Below, one piece after another: positions 41,662 to 49,303 of a DNA stretch of 64,000 nucleotides (position 1 is its first letter; each line of letters opens with the position of its first letter). The stretch spans positions 110,921 to 174,920 of the forward strand of contig CAMHUC010000001.1 in NCBI GenBank assembly GCA_946188155.1, written 5' to 3'. The notes under the pieces are model-generated. The model saw nothing but the letters and a program-made list of their open reading frames with translations. It had not been told where the DNA came from and did no database searches. This DNA comes from an uncultured bacterium. Lineage in GTDB: Bacteria; Bacteroidota; Bacteroidia; Bacteroidales; Bacteroidaceae. The position numbers were made by a program, and so were the translations under genes.

Positions 41662-42378
41662 TCACAGCTTGATCCTCCTCCAAACCCACCGTGGGATTCT
41701 TCGCCAAAGGACAGTCAGGATGCGGTATTTCCAATCGATGATGCGGATATGCCGGCGGTGGTTGATGGCACTGACTATCTCCCGTGCCACTTTCTCAGGA
41801 CGCAACATCAGCGGATAGTGGAAGTCCCCACTCAGCAAAGCAGTATCTACGAATCCTGGCCGGATGTCAGTAAAACGGATGTCCAGCCCACGGCTTCGGG
41901 CCTGTTGCTCCAGCGCCTGCAGATACACGTTCTGCATGGCTTTCGTGGCCGAATAGGATGGTGCAGGGCCAAGTCCCTTCGTACCTGCTATTGAAGTGAT
42001 GGCGGCTATATGCCCGCCACCCTGCCTGGCAAAGTATCTGTATGCCTCGCCTATCATCCTCGTAAAGCCCATGCCGTTCGTCTCGACTGTCGCCAGTTCT
42101 ATATCCGCAGCCAGTTCACGGTTCTGCTTGCCAATGCCGGAAGCATGGAAGTAGAGATCCATGCCGCCCAACTTCCTGATGAGCCGCTGCAAGCCCTCTG
42201 TGGCATCGTCTTTCGTCACGTCGATGCACTCAACGGCTGCTGCACCTAAGTCCTGCAACAGTTCCACTCGTCTGGCAGCAACGCCCACCGTCCAGCCCTG
42301 CCGCATCAGCAGTTTCGCCACCTCCAGCCCGATACCCGACGAGGCACCGACCACTATTGCCCTCTTCCCTTGCTTCAT
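41662..42378 (-). CDS. Short-chain dehydrogenase/reductase (SDR)
   Basis: A 238-aa classical SDR. The nucleotide-binding motif is VVGASSGIG (9-17). HASG marks the NNAG-equivalent. The active site has Ser in TSIAG and Y142-x3-K146 in SYSATKA. The ATG at 42378 is used; the frame extends upstream without it. The cofactor is probably NADP(H), because RR follows the second beta strand (AARRVELL). The physiological substrate is unknown. It overlaps the MmcQ/YjbR gene by four bases. Confidence 0.87.
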   Translation of the reverse strand: MKQGKRAIVVGASSGIGLEVAKLLMRQGWTVGVAARRVELLQDLGAAAVECIDVTKDDATEGLQRLIRKLGGMDLYFHASGIGKQNRELAADIELATVETNGMGFTRMIGEAYRYFARQGGGHIAAITSIAGTKGLGPAPSYSATKAMQNVYLQALEQQARSRGLDIRFTDIRPGFVDTALLSGDFHYPLMLRPEKVAREIVSAINHRRHIRIIDWKYRILTVLWRRIPRWVWRRIKL

Positions 42379-42722
42379 ATATATTTCTCCCTCAGTTTCT
42401 TCGGCAGTTTGCTCAGCACCAGTTCGTACGACTGGTGAATCCATTGCTTGGTCAGTTCGTCATCTATCACGTCCAGATAAATATCGTTCCAATGCGTCTT
42501 GTTCAGATGATAAGCAGGACGCACACCCTCATAGTGTTCACGCAGCGACTGCCCGAACTCAGGCTCCAACTTCACCGCACAAGTGGGTTCTGGCGACTCC
42601 AGCCAAATATGCAGGAATATCTTCCCCTCGATACGAAAAATCAGCCAGTCAGGGCCGTAAGGCATATCCTCATTGGCTCCCGCCAGCGTCAGCGCGTATT
42701 CACGTACATTTTCTATGTTCAT
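42375..42722 (-). CDS. MmcQ/YjbR family protein
   Basis: A 115-aa protein with the MmcQ/YjbR fold. Landmarks are ENVREYALTLAGANEDMPYGPD, WLIFRIEGKIF, CAVKLEPEFGQSLREHY and YHLNKTHWNDIYLD. The family is a double-wing DNA-binding-like fold without known enzyme activity. The ATG at 42722 avoids the tandem repeat region just upstream, which the longer start at 42827 would translate. Confidence 0.85.
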   Translation of the reverse strand: MNIENVREYALTLAGANEDMPYGPDWLIFRIEGKIFLHIWLESPEPTCAVKLEPEFGQSLREHYEGVRPAYHLNKTHWNDIYLDVIDDELTKQWIHQSYELVLSKLPKKLREKYI

Positions 42723-42778
42723 GTCCTTCCCTTTTTTTATAACCATTCTATCGTCCAGCATCCGTTCTATTTTATCGA

Positions 42779-42822
42779 GCCAAAATCCGGCCAAAATCCG
42801 GCCAAAATCCGGCCAAAATCGA
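42779..42822 (+). repeat. 11-bp tandem repeat, four units
   Basis: Three perfect copies of GCCAAAATCCG (42779-42811) and one variant (42812-42822). It lies just upstream of the MmcQ/YjbR start on the minus strand, in the likely promoter zone. Confidence 0.8.
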
Positions 42823-42988
42823 GCCAATTTATTGTTTCCATTTCAATCCATCGAGGCATCAACGGGGCGGCCGAATTCGGCAGATGGTAACTCGTTTGTC
42901 TCATTCCGTTTGAGACATAACTAAATAATAGATTGCAAAGTTACGAAATATTATTCAAATATCCGTTAATGAACGGCAAAAAAAGACC

Positions 42989-43008
42989 GACAGCAATTCG
43001 TTGCTGTC
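42989..43008 (-). terminator. Terminator of the HU/smalltalk operon
   Basis: An 8-bp stem GACAGCAA/TTGCTGTC with a TTCG tetraloop. The minus-strand transcript runs into a T-tract (plus strand A7 at 42978-42984). Confidence 0.75.
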
Positions 43009-43062
43009 AGCCTTTCTCTTTGTAGGGCGTTTTACTTGTCTGCTCGAGCTTTGCTCGCTTGG

Positions 43063-43182
43063 CTATGCCAAGAACGTTATCGGGCCATAGCCCATGCAGC
43101 TCGTGGTGCTCAGTGCCGTGATGACAGAGGCGATGATGCTGCCGATGATCTGGAGGATGGTCTTCCACGTTTCTTTCTTCAT
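43063..43182 (-). CDS. Smalltalk-type small membrane peptide
   Basis: A 39-aa peptide whose start MKKETWKTILQIIGSIIAS is typical of Bacteroidetes smalltalk proteins: charged start, one hydrophobic helix, then a Cys-containing tail ending GPITFLA. Such peptides are typically encoded just downstream of HU-family genes, as here (HU-like gene 43326-43829). It was too short for standard gene calling. Function unknown. Confidence 0.8.
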   Translation of the reverse strand: MKKETWKTILQIIGSIIASVITALSTTSCMGYGPITFLA

Positions 43183-43241
43183 GCTGATTGATGTTTTTTG
43201 GGTTGTTTCAGTACTTTTGTTCGTCTGCGGGTTGGGGGTGG

Positions 43242-43314
43242 TGTAGGGAATTTAGCTTGTCTAATTCCGTCATTCCTACGTGCGGGCGGCGTTTGACAAG
43301 CAAAACGCCCTACA
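43242..43314. repeat. Palindromic ~70-bp repeat, copy A
   Basis: Starts TGTAGGG and ends CCCTACA. It contains a half-site ...TTTAGCTTGTC... and its complement GACAAGCAAAACGCC. Related to 44059-44127 and 44287-44355. A partial copy lies at 43021-43040. Confidence 0.75.
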
Positions 43315-43325
43315 TCACCGGGAGG

Positions 43326-43829
43326 TTAAGGGTTCACAGGGCTTTCGCCTGAATCACCGTTGCCCCCGCTGTTGCCCTCAGGAGCGGGACGGCTCTCGGC
43401 CTTCTCGCGCTTCAAGTCCTCAGCCCACATGAAGGTGGCCTTGGCGAGCATGTCCTTCGAGTTCAGCTGGGCGTCGGTCGAGGAGTCGGGCAGGAAGCGG
43501 ATGTGCAGCCCTGAGAACGAGGTCTTGGGGTTGAACTTGTCGAGGCTCGCCACGCCGCCGCGCTTGTTCTCGCCCATCAGGTAGAACGTGCCCAGGCCCT
43601 CCAGCTTCACCTTCTTCGACTCCAGCAGCATCTCCACGATGCAGGCCTCGGCCTTGGTCAGCACGCCCTCCACCACGTCGCGGGTGTAGATGCTCCCGTG
43701 CTCGGCGATGTGCTGTGCCAGTCGGCGCGTGTTCAGCGTCTCGGTGTGGACGATGCGCCCGAAGAACTTGCCGAAGGCAGACGAGAACGAGTTGGTGCTC
43801 TTGTAAACGTCGTAAATGATTTTAGACAT
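43326..43829 (-). CDS. HU-family (HU-HIG type) DNA-binding protein, host copy
   Basis: A 167-aa protein with the same layout as the phage gene at 8748. An HU core covers about residues 20-110 (KVKLEGLGTFYLMGE), followed by a charged tail ending EGNSGGNGDSGESPVNP. It is followed by the smalltalk peptide and a strong terminator, forming a two-gene operon with a promoter at 43931-43938. It probably acts on DNA architecture. Confidence 0.85.
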   Translation of the reverse strand: MSKIIYDVYKSTNSFSSAFGKFFGRIVHTETLNTRRLAQHIAEHGSIYTRDVVEGVLTKAEACIVEMLLESKKVKLEGLGTFYLMGENKRGGVASLDKFNPKTSFSGLHIRFLPDSSTDAQLNSKDMLAKATFMWAEDLKREKAESRPAPEGNSGGNGDSGESPVNP

Positions 43830-43930
43830 AACTTAAATGTTGTTTAAGATGTTAAGATTTAAGCCTTGTCCTCTGTGCGTATTCCTTGATTCCAAATAGT
43901 CGCATTTCTGTTCATCTTGCAACTATGTTG

Positions 43931-43938
43931 CAAAGGTA
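43931..43938 (-). promoter_or_regulatory. -7 box of the HU/smalltalk operon
   Basis: TACCTTTG on the minus strand, about 100 bp upstream of the HU-like start. Confidence 0.65.
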
Positions 43939-44058
43939 CGAATAATTTCCGAAAACGCCAAACTTTTCGCCCGTTTTTTTTTGCGATTTCCCGCAAAATT
44001 TCTTCAAAAGACACTCTATCACTTCCAATCTGCTTCTTCTCACCGTACCTTCACCAAC

Positions 44059-44127
44059 TGTAGGGCGTTTTGCTTGTCAAACGCCGCCCCCGCATCCGAC
44101 GGCATTAGACAATCTAAATGCCCTACA
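44059..44127. repeat. Palindromic ~70-bp repeat, copy B
   Basis: TGTAGGGCG...CCCTACA, the same family as copy A. Each half can form its own hairpin (GGCGTTT with AAACGCC). Confidence 0.75.
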
Positions 44128-44286
44128 AATCACAATATCGCAGATACCCTTAAAATCGCCGATATGCCATTTCCGTCACGCTGAAATCTCGCCTACAAAC
44201 GTTGCGTCCGTTATTTCTACGAGAGAGAGCCGCTACTTCTCTCAGACATGTTGTATTGATGGCATTGCTACCGCACGAGGTGATTC

Positions 44287-44355
44287 TGTAGGGCGTTTAG
44301 CTTGTCTAACGCCGGTGTCGTGGCGGGCGGCGTTTGACAAGCAAAACGCCCTACA
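44287..44355. repeat. Palindromic ~70-bp repeat, copy C
   Basis: TGTAGGGCG...CCCTACA. Its right half is close to copy A's right half. Lies 14 bp before the large inverted-repeat element. Confidence 0.75.
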
Positions 44356-44368
44356 GTGTGAGTGTAGC

Positions 44369-44600
44369 GTAAGTTACCCACTTACCCACTTACCCACCTA
44401 TGACAGGAACATTTCCTGAAAATGTTGACTATAAGTATTTATTATTATATATATTATAATATATATAATAATAAAATTATTTTCTCTTTAATATCTACCT
44501 ATAATCACCCACATCACAATCGTCCTCCCCATCCTTCCCCCTTACCGACCTTCAAAACCTTCCTGTCATAACTGGGTAAGTGGGTAAGTGGGTAAGTTAC
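44369..44600. mobile_element. 232-bp inverted-repeat element with internal palindrome, MITE-like
   Basis: 39-bp arms at 44369-44407 and 44562-44600 are near-perfect inverted repeats (36/39 by eye). Each is built from tandem TTACCCAC units. The enclosed 154 bp hold a 38-bp perfect AT palindrome (44438-44475) and no gene. A minus-strand -7 box TATCTTTG at 44658-44665 points toward the element. It could be a non-autonomous element or an origin-like structure; no target-site duplication was identified. Confidence 0.6.
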
Positions 44601-44788
44601 AAAAACAATACCCACAAACTTGACCTTGCGGCCAGAGGTTAGCGGGATTCATCGATGCAAAGATAGGCAAAAATCCTCAAACCGCCAAGGCTTTTATTAA
44701 ATATTGTGTAAAATTAGCAGCAGATGGCATTGTTTTCGGAAAGAATTAGTAATTTTGTAGGTAAATAAAGGTATATGCAGAAACTGGA

Positions 44789-45736
44789 ATGGCAGAATTG
44801 TTGAAAAGTACATGGTCGGATGCTGTGTCTAACGACCCGAAGCACAGGCCGCAGGTGATGGACTGGCCTTCTACTACCGTCAGGAAGGAGTGGTGCCGCC
44901 GCCCTCAGGAGGCTCATGTGGTGGACGGCAGGAAGATTCGCCGTATGAGTGTGGCAGAGATAGCCGCCATACAGGGATTCCCCGCTGAGTGGGTCAATGT
45001 TGACGGCATTACGGAGAGCGAGCGGATAGCCGTACTGGGTAATGCCGTGCCGCCCCCTCTGTCGCACGTCTTAGCCAATCTGCTGAAGGAAAGCATCGAC
45101 TTTCAGAATAAGACATCAATCGAGATTTGTGCGGGAATAGGTGGACTGAGTTCCGGCTTCGACTATCTGACACCAATCGCCAAGATAGAGTTGTGGCATG
45201 TGGCCGCAACCATTCTGCGCACCAACAAGCCGTGGCCTGCCGATTGCGTGGTTGAGGGCTATGCTCAGCAGTTCGACTACAAGCAGTATCGCGGTAAGGT
45301 TGGTTTGCTGTGTGGGGGACCTCCCTGCCAGCCCTGGTCTATGAGCGGCAGGAAAAAGGGTGCTGCTGATCCACGCGACGTGATGGGTTTCACTCCGACG
45401 GCGATAGCGGAGTGTGAGCCGGAGGCGTTTCTGTTTTTCTTTCCCGCATCGTTTGGCAGGAATCTGAAGTGTCGAAAATACGCTACGGCTCTTTTAGATG
45501 CTCTAAATCATCCAAAAGAGGGATTGAAATATGGACTTAGCACTTGCTATATCAACGCCGCAGATTTCGGCCTTGCACAGATTCGCGAGTATTTCGTAGT
45601 TATGGGAATCCGGGGTTTATCTAACACTAAAGTATATGTTTTGCTGCATCGCATAAATGAGCGGAAAACCCACCATTCACCTTACGTACCTGCAATTGGT
45701 AATCAAGCATGGGTAACATTGGGGGAATTATTTTAG
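44789..45736 (+). CDS. Circularly permuted C5 DNA methyltransferase, possibly inactive
   Basis: A 315-aa protein. The N-terminal 110 residues carry the part normally at the C-terminus: RRMSVAEIAAIQGFPAEW (motif IX) and AVLGNAVPPPLSHVLANLL (motif X). Then come motif I (IEICAGIGGLSSGFD), motif IV (GGPPCQPWSMSG) and motif VIII (ADFGLAQIREYF). The ENV motif VI is expected after ECEPEAFLF, but FFPASFGRN follows, so the catalytic Glu is missing there. The promoter TAATTTTG lies at 44750-44757. No restriction enzyme gene is nearby. It may be decayed or a divergent orphan methyltransferase. Confidence 0.75.
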   Translation: MAELLKSTWSDAVSNDPKHRPQVMDWPSTTVRKEWCRRPQEAHVVDGRKIRRMSVAEIAAIQGFPAEWVNVDGITESERIAVLGNAVPPPLSHVLANLLKESIDFQNKTSIEICAGIGGLSSGFDYLTPIAKIELWHVAATILRTNKPWPADCVVEGYAQQFDYKQYRGKVGLLCGGPPCQPWSMSGRKKGAADPRDVMGFTPTAIAECEPEAFLFFFPASFGRNLKCRKYATALLDALNHPKEGLKYGLSTCYINAADFGLAQIREYFVVMGIRGLSNTKVYVLLHRINERKTHHSPYVPAIGNQAWVTLGELF

Positions 45737-45893
45737 GTAACATCTATTAATTCATAAATTCGAGTGGAAGCCGTTCCGTTAGAATTGATTCTTTCGGAGT
45801 CTCACCCTCAGAAGAGGGCTACGGCTCGCGATAGTGTTCGTTTATCCACTCATTGGCTTATTGATTTAGACGATTTGACATGTATGGACACAG

Positions 45894-45995
45894 TTATCCC
45901 TGTACGTTGGCCAAAGCCTTCTCCACAAGAGCGGGCTGGCAGCGACAGAGCTGTTCGTATCTGAAGATGTTATAGACAAGACAGGTCAGGGCTGT
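45894..45995 (-). pseudogene. Transposase C-terminal remnant
   Basis: The minus-strand frame reads TALTCLVYNIFRYEQLCRCQ and on to ALVEKALANVQG before a stop. This looks like the C-terminus of a DDE transposase. No start or catalytic part is present, so it is a fragment. Family uncertain. Confidence 0.45.
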
Positions 45996-46001
45996 GGAGG
46001 C

Positions 46002-46190
46002 CTAAGTCTCCTTCAATGCCATGTCGCTCAGGTGATAGCGAAGCTTCAGGAAATCGCCAAGATGCTTATAGACAGCATTGTATTTCTGCAGTGTCTTTGG
46101 CGACTTTAGACCGCCTGCCACCTGCTTCTCATAGTCTTCGATGAACTGCTTGAAAACAGTCTTGATGGAGTTGTATCTGAACTCAATAAG
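46002..46190 (-). pseudogene. Tyrosine recombinase remnant (SAM-like domain only)
   Basis: The minus-strand frame contains VFKQFIEDYEKQVAGGLKSP and KTLQKYNAVYKHLGDFLK..., the core-binding (SAM-like) domain of Bacteroidetes tyrosine recombinases. It ends abruptly with a stop after HLSDMALKET. There is no catalytic domain. It probably marks a decayed mobile element that once occupied this region. Confidence 0.55.
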
Positions 46191-46297
46191 TATGTGAAAA
46201 ACCAAATTTATTGGCAGTTTTTCGTTTTGTCTCATGTGTCTCCGACGGCAAGTGTTCGCGCGCGTGTATGCGCATATATATAGTAGGGATTGGCAGG

Positions 46298-46355
46298 AAA
46301 CATGTGTACCATCTGTACCACGTGGTACCAGATGGTACAGATGGTACACATGTTT
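46298..46355. repeat. 23-bp perfect inverted repeat built on GTACCATCT units
   Basis: Arms 46298-46320 and 46333-46355 are exact reverse complements around a 12-bp spacer that is itself partly palindromic. The repeated ATCTGTACCA-type units resemble those of the TTACCCAC element in style but not in sequence. Confidence 0.75.
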
Positions 46356-46393
46356 TCTGCATATAACAACTATAGTAGTTACGTCCCGTAATA

Positions 46394-46477
46394 GCCTTCT
46401 GTTTGTGAATATCAGCCTCCTGTTCGGAAATATCAGCCTTCTGTTTGTGAATATCAGCCTTCTGTCTGGAAACAGAA
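46394..46477. repeat. 21-bp tandem repeat, four units
   Basis: Units at 46394, 46415, 46436 and 46457 (units 1 and 3 identical, the others diverged). On the minus strand they encode heptads such as KADIHKQ, so this may be a piece of a coiled-coil gene or a non-coding minisatellite. Confidence 0.7.
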
Positions 46478-47010
46478 GCCTCCCGTTGTAGAGTCCAGGC
46501 GGTGGTCCATCCGGCCAGTGGCAGCACTCATCTTTTATAACCCAAATTCTTTGTGAGCCGCAGCCACTCAGTACGTTGGAGTGCCAAAAGTTACCACTGT
46601 TACCCCAATTAACCCATAATTACGTAATCTCCAAAAGTGGTAACGAATTAGTAACTCTCCGTTGTCCTAAACTGGCTTTTTTGAGTATTCCTTTGTCTTT
46701 TCACAAAGACTTTCCTGTTTCGCCAAACCACCTGAAACTCAAACTTTAACCCTCATTTTACCACTATTTGCTTTTTTAAGCCCCTTTGATCGGTCCAAAG
46801 GGGGCAATTCTCATTTCGCGCGCGCATTTTGAGTGTGACGCCTCTCTTTTTGAGAGGTTTTTCGGCATTTTGCCTTAGTATTGCCTGAACAAGTCAGGCT
46901 CCACAACCTCCTTTTTGCTTCTCTTTTGTTTCTGCATCGGTGGTAGCGTGGGCACTTTTTTGTGATAAGGTTCTTTTGTTAAGGATATTTTTCGTAGTTT
47001 TGCAGCCGAA

Positions 47011-47418
47011 ATGAGACGGGCTTTGATAACAGCAAGGATATTAACGGCATTTTGCGCCGTGTGTCTGACGGTTTTGCTGAATTGGCAGAGCCGCAATGGT
47101 GCCACCGCCGAAGAGTCCTGCTCGCCTCGCGAGTCGTCCGTTCTGGCTCCACAGCATCATCATCATCAGGAAGCCACACTGACCGATGCCTCGCAGATGT
47201 ATCGCATCTGCAGTTCGCGTCCACAGCGCATCCTTCCTACCCAAGGCTCAAAAACGGGAAGAACCGTCACGCCATTTGGCAGTTTTGCCATACGGCAGAA
47301 TATCGTAAAACCCCTTTATTCCTACTACGACAGCAGAAGCCGCCGGGAAACGGCCCCCTTCTGCCTTTCTGCCTCGTGCGACTATTACGTCATTGCATTG
47401 AGGCACATTATTCGTTGA
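47011..47418 (+). CDS. Small Bacteroidales secreted/membrane protein
   Basis: A 135-aa protein with a hydrophobic N-terminal segment (ALITARILTAFCAVCLTVLL), then CSSRPQRILPTQGSKTGRT and ETAPFCLSASCDYYVIALRH. The latter are signatures I associate with a conserved, uncharacterised Bacteroidales protein family found beside mobile DNA. A TAGTTTTG box at 46995-47002 lies only 8 bp upstream of the ATG. Function unknown. Confidence 0.65.
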   Translation: MRRALITARILTAFCAVCLTVLLNWQSRNGATAEESCSPRESSVLAPQHHHHQEATLTDASQMYRICSSRPQRILPTQGSKTGRTVTPFGSFAIRQNIVKPLYSYYDSRSRRETAPFCLSASCDYYVIALRHIIR

Positions 47419-47487
47419 CATAGTTCCAGTTACCACAGGGACACACACTTTATTCACATTACTAATTATTAAAAGTACGTAACAACT

Positions 47488-47877
47488 ATGTCAAGTATCA
47501 AAAACTTGGAGATGGCTGCTGCCCTCTCCATCTATCACCATATCGAGATTAAGAAGTCGCTATTTTCCACCAAGGCCGTCTATACGCCTACACAGAGTCA
47601 GGCCAAGGCTATCATCCTGGAATATAGCCCCACGGAAGGTGAGCGTGTGGCACGCCTTTTAGACATGCCGCTCGACAAGATGGTTGCCGACATTCAGGAG
47701 AATGGCAAGCCGGCGAACGGTGCCAACGGCAACTTCCGGCTGGAACTCTGCCAGAGCGACGACCGTCAGTTCTGTGCCCTCCAACTGTTCCGCTTCGGCG
47801 ATTTCCAGTACAAGCCTGTATTTGAGCCCCGTTTCTATGAGGGCAAGGATGCAGAGGCCATAGCCCAACTGATGTAG
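47488..47877 (+). CDS. Conserved hypothetical protein
   Basis: A 129-aa protein with no recognised domain. It starts MSSIKNLEMAAALSIYHHIE and is mixed alpha/beta by appearance, with FRFGDFQYKPVFEPRFYEGK near the end. No signal peptide or membrane segment. It is followed by a strong terminator and is apparently monocistronic. Confidence 0.6.
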   Translation: MSSIKNLEMAAALSIYHHIEIKKSLFSTKAVYTPTQSQAKAIILEYSPTEGERVARLLDMPLDKMVADIQENGKPANGANGNFRLELCQSDDRQFCALQLFRFGDFQYKPVFEPRFYEGKDAEAIAQLM

Positions 47878-47895
47878 ATTACCGCAAAATAACAA

Positions 47896-47936
47896 AGAGA
47901 AGCAGCATCCGTCAATCGGGTGCTGCTCTTCTTTTT
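47896..47936 (+). terminator. Intrinsic terminator
   Basis: A long stem AGAAGCAGCATCCG/CGGGTGCTGCTCTTCT (with small mismatches) followed by TTTTT, just after the 129-aa gene. Confidence 0.75.
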
Positions 47937-48020
47937 GCAAACCTCTGATCAGGACTCTGTCATAATTTCGAGTAAATTCTTCGTTGGTTTGCAAAAGTTT
48001 CCGTATCTTTGCAGCGCATT

Positions 48021-48395
48021 ATGAACATAGAGGATTATCGCGAGTTTTGCCTGTCGTTAGGCGATGGCATAGAAGAGAAACTGCCGTTCCAGAAATTCAA
48101 GAGCGGCGAGGGCGTGCTGGTGTTCTACGTGTCAGGCCACATGTTTTCATTCTTCGACTGCAACGATTTCTCGGTCATCTCGCTGAAATGCCAGCCGGAG
48201 CGCATCGAGGACTTGAAGGCGCAGCATGAGTGTATCGGCAATCCGTACAACGAATCGCCCAAGCACTGGATAGGCATCAATCCCGCTGAGGCTCCCGATG
48301 AACTGCTGAAGGAACTGACCCGAAACTCCTACGAGATAGTAAAAGCAAAGTACAGGAAGACGAAGCCAAAATGCAAAGAAGAAGACAAGCGTTAG
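48021..48395 (+). CDS. MmcQ/YjbR family protein, second copy
   Basis: A 124-aa protein of the MmcQ/YjbR family: NIEDYREFCLSLGDGIEEKLPF, VLVFYVSGHMFSFFDC, VISLKCQPERIEDL and SPKHWIGINP. The promoter TATCTTTG (48004-48011) lies 9 bp before the ATG. A paralogue in this window lies at 42375-42722. Overlaps the hydrolase gene by 25 bp in another frame. Confidence 0.8.
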   Translation: MNIEDYREFCLSLGDGIEEKLPFQKFKSGEGVLVFYVSGHMFSFFDCNDFSVISLKCQPERIEDLKAQHECIGNPYNESPKHWIGINPAEAPDELLKELTRNSYEIVKAKYRKTKPKCKEEDKR

Positions 48396-49303
48396 TAACC
48401 ATAGTCCTGCTGCTGAGTAGCATCAGCATGGGGGCGCAAGCTCATGACAACGAAATGAAATACAACAAAATCCAAATCGAAGACTGCCGCGTGTTTTACC
48501 GCGAGGCAGGCAACCCGGAGAAGCCTACCATCCTATTACTACATGGCTTCCCAAGCAGTAGCCACATGTTTCGTGAACTGATGCCGGAGTTGGCTGGCGA
48601 GTATCATCTGATAGCCCCCGACTTCCCCTCCTTTGGACAGACAGAGTCGCCCAGCCGTCAGGAGTTCACCTATTCCTTCGACCATCTGGCCCGTATCGTA
48701 GACAAGTTTACAGAGGCTATCGGCTTGACCAGGTTCGCCATGTATGTCTTTGACTACGGAGCCCCCATCGGCTACCGTCTGGCCATGTGGCATCCAGAGC
48801 ACATCACGGCCATCATCTCCCAGAATGGCAATATGTATGAGGAAGGACTTTGCAAGAAGTGGGAGGCTCGCAAGGCATACTGGCAGAACCCTACAGACGC
48901 ACTCCGCCAGCAGTTCTCATCGGCCTTCGCCCTTGAAACCATCATCGGTCAATATACCTTCGGAACGCCCGAAGGCTCAGTAGGCCCAGACGGCTACTCG
49001 CTCGACTACTATTACGTCTGTCAGCCTGGACGTGCCGAGATGCAGAACGACCTGATTCTGGACTATCGCACCAACGTAGCCCTCTACCCAGAGTTCCAGC
49101 ATTATCTCCGCACTTATCAGCCGCCTTTGCTGGCCGTCTGGGGTGAGAACGATCCGTCGTTCATCCCCGCCGGAGCCAATGCTTTCAAGCGCGATGTGCC
49201 AGATGCAGAGATTCATTTCGTGCCCAGCGGCCACTTTGCTTTGGAGAGCCACTACACGGAGATTGCCAAATTGATCATTGATTTTCTTCATCGGATATTC
49301 TGA
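48371..49303 (+). CDS. Secreted alpha/beta hydrolase with Asp nucleophile
   Basis: A 310-aa protein with a signal peptide (LVTIVLLLSSISMGAQA) and an alpha/beta hydrolase domain: LLHGFPSSS oxyanion region, nucleophile elbow YVFDYGAPIG with D128, a later acidic GENDP, and a C-terminal SGHFALE His. An Asp nucleophile in this fold places it with haloalkane dehalogenase/epoxide hydrolase-like enzymes rather than esterases. Substrate unknown. The start ATG overlaps the upstream gene. Confidence 0.75.
   Translation: MQRRRQALVTIVLLLSSISMGAQAHDNEMKYNKIQIEDCRVFYREAGNPEKPTILLLHGFPSSSHMFRELMPELAGEYHLIAPDFPSFGQTESPSRQEFTYSFDHLARIVDKFTEAIGLTRFAMYVFDYGAPIGYRLAMWHPEHITAIISQNGNMYEEGLCKKWEARKAYWQNPTDALRQQFSSAFALETIIGQYTFGTPEGSVGPDGYSLDYYYVCQPGRAEMQNDLILDYRTNVALYPEFQHYLRTYQPPLLAVWGENDPSFIPAGANAFKRDVPDAEIHFVPSGHFALESHYTEIAKLIIDFLHRIF

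Noticed and set aside
45764..45964. 66-aa plus-strand frame
   Set aside because: No family match, and the minus strand carries a transposase-like fragment here.
46394..46477. CRISPR-like array
   Set aside because: 21-bp units are directly adjacent without spacers; it is a tandem repeat.
46183..46527. 114-aa minus-strand coiled-coil ORF
   Set aside because: Built by the 21-bp tandem repeat and the palindrome, and then runs out of frame with the integrase fragment; probably decayed.
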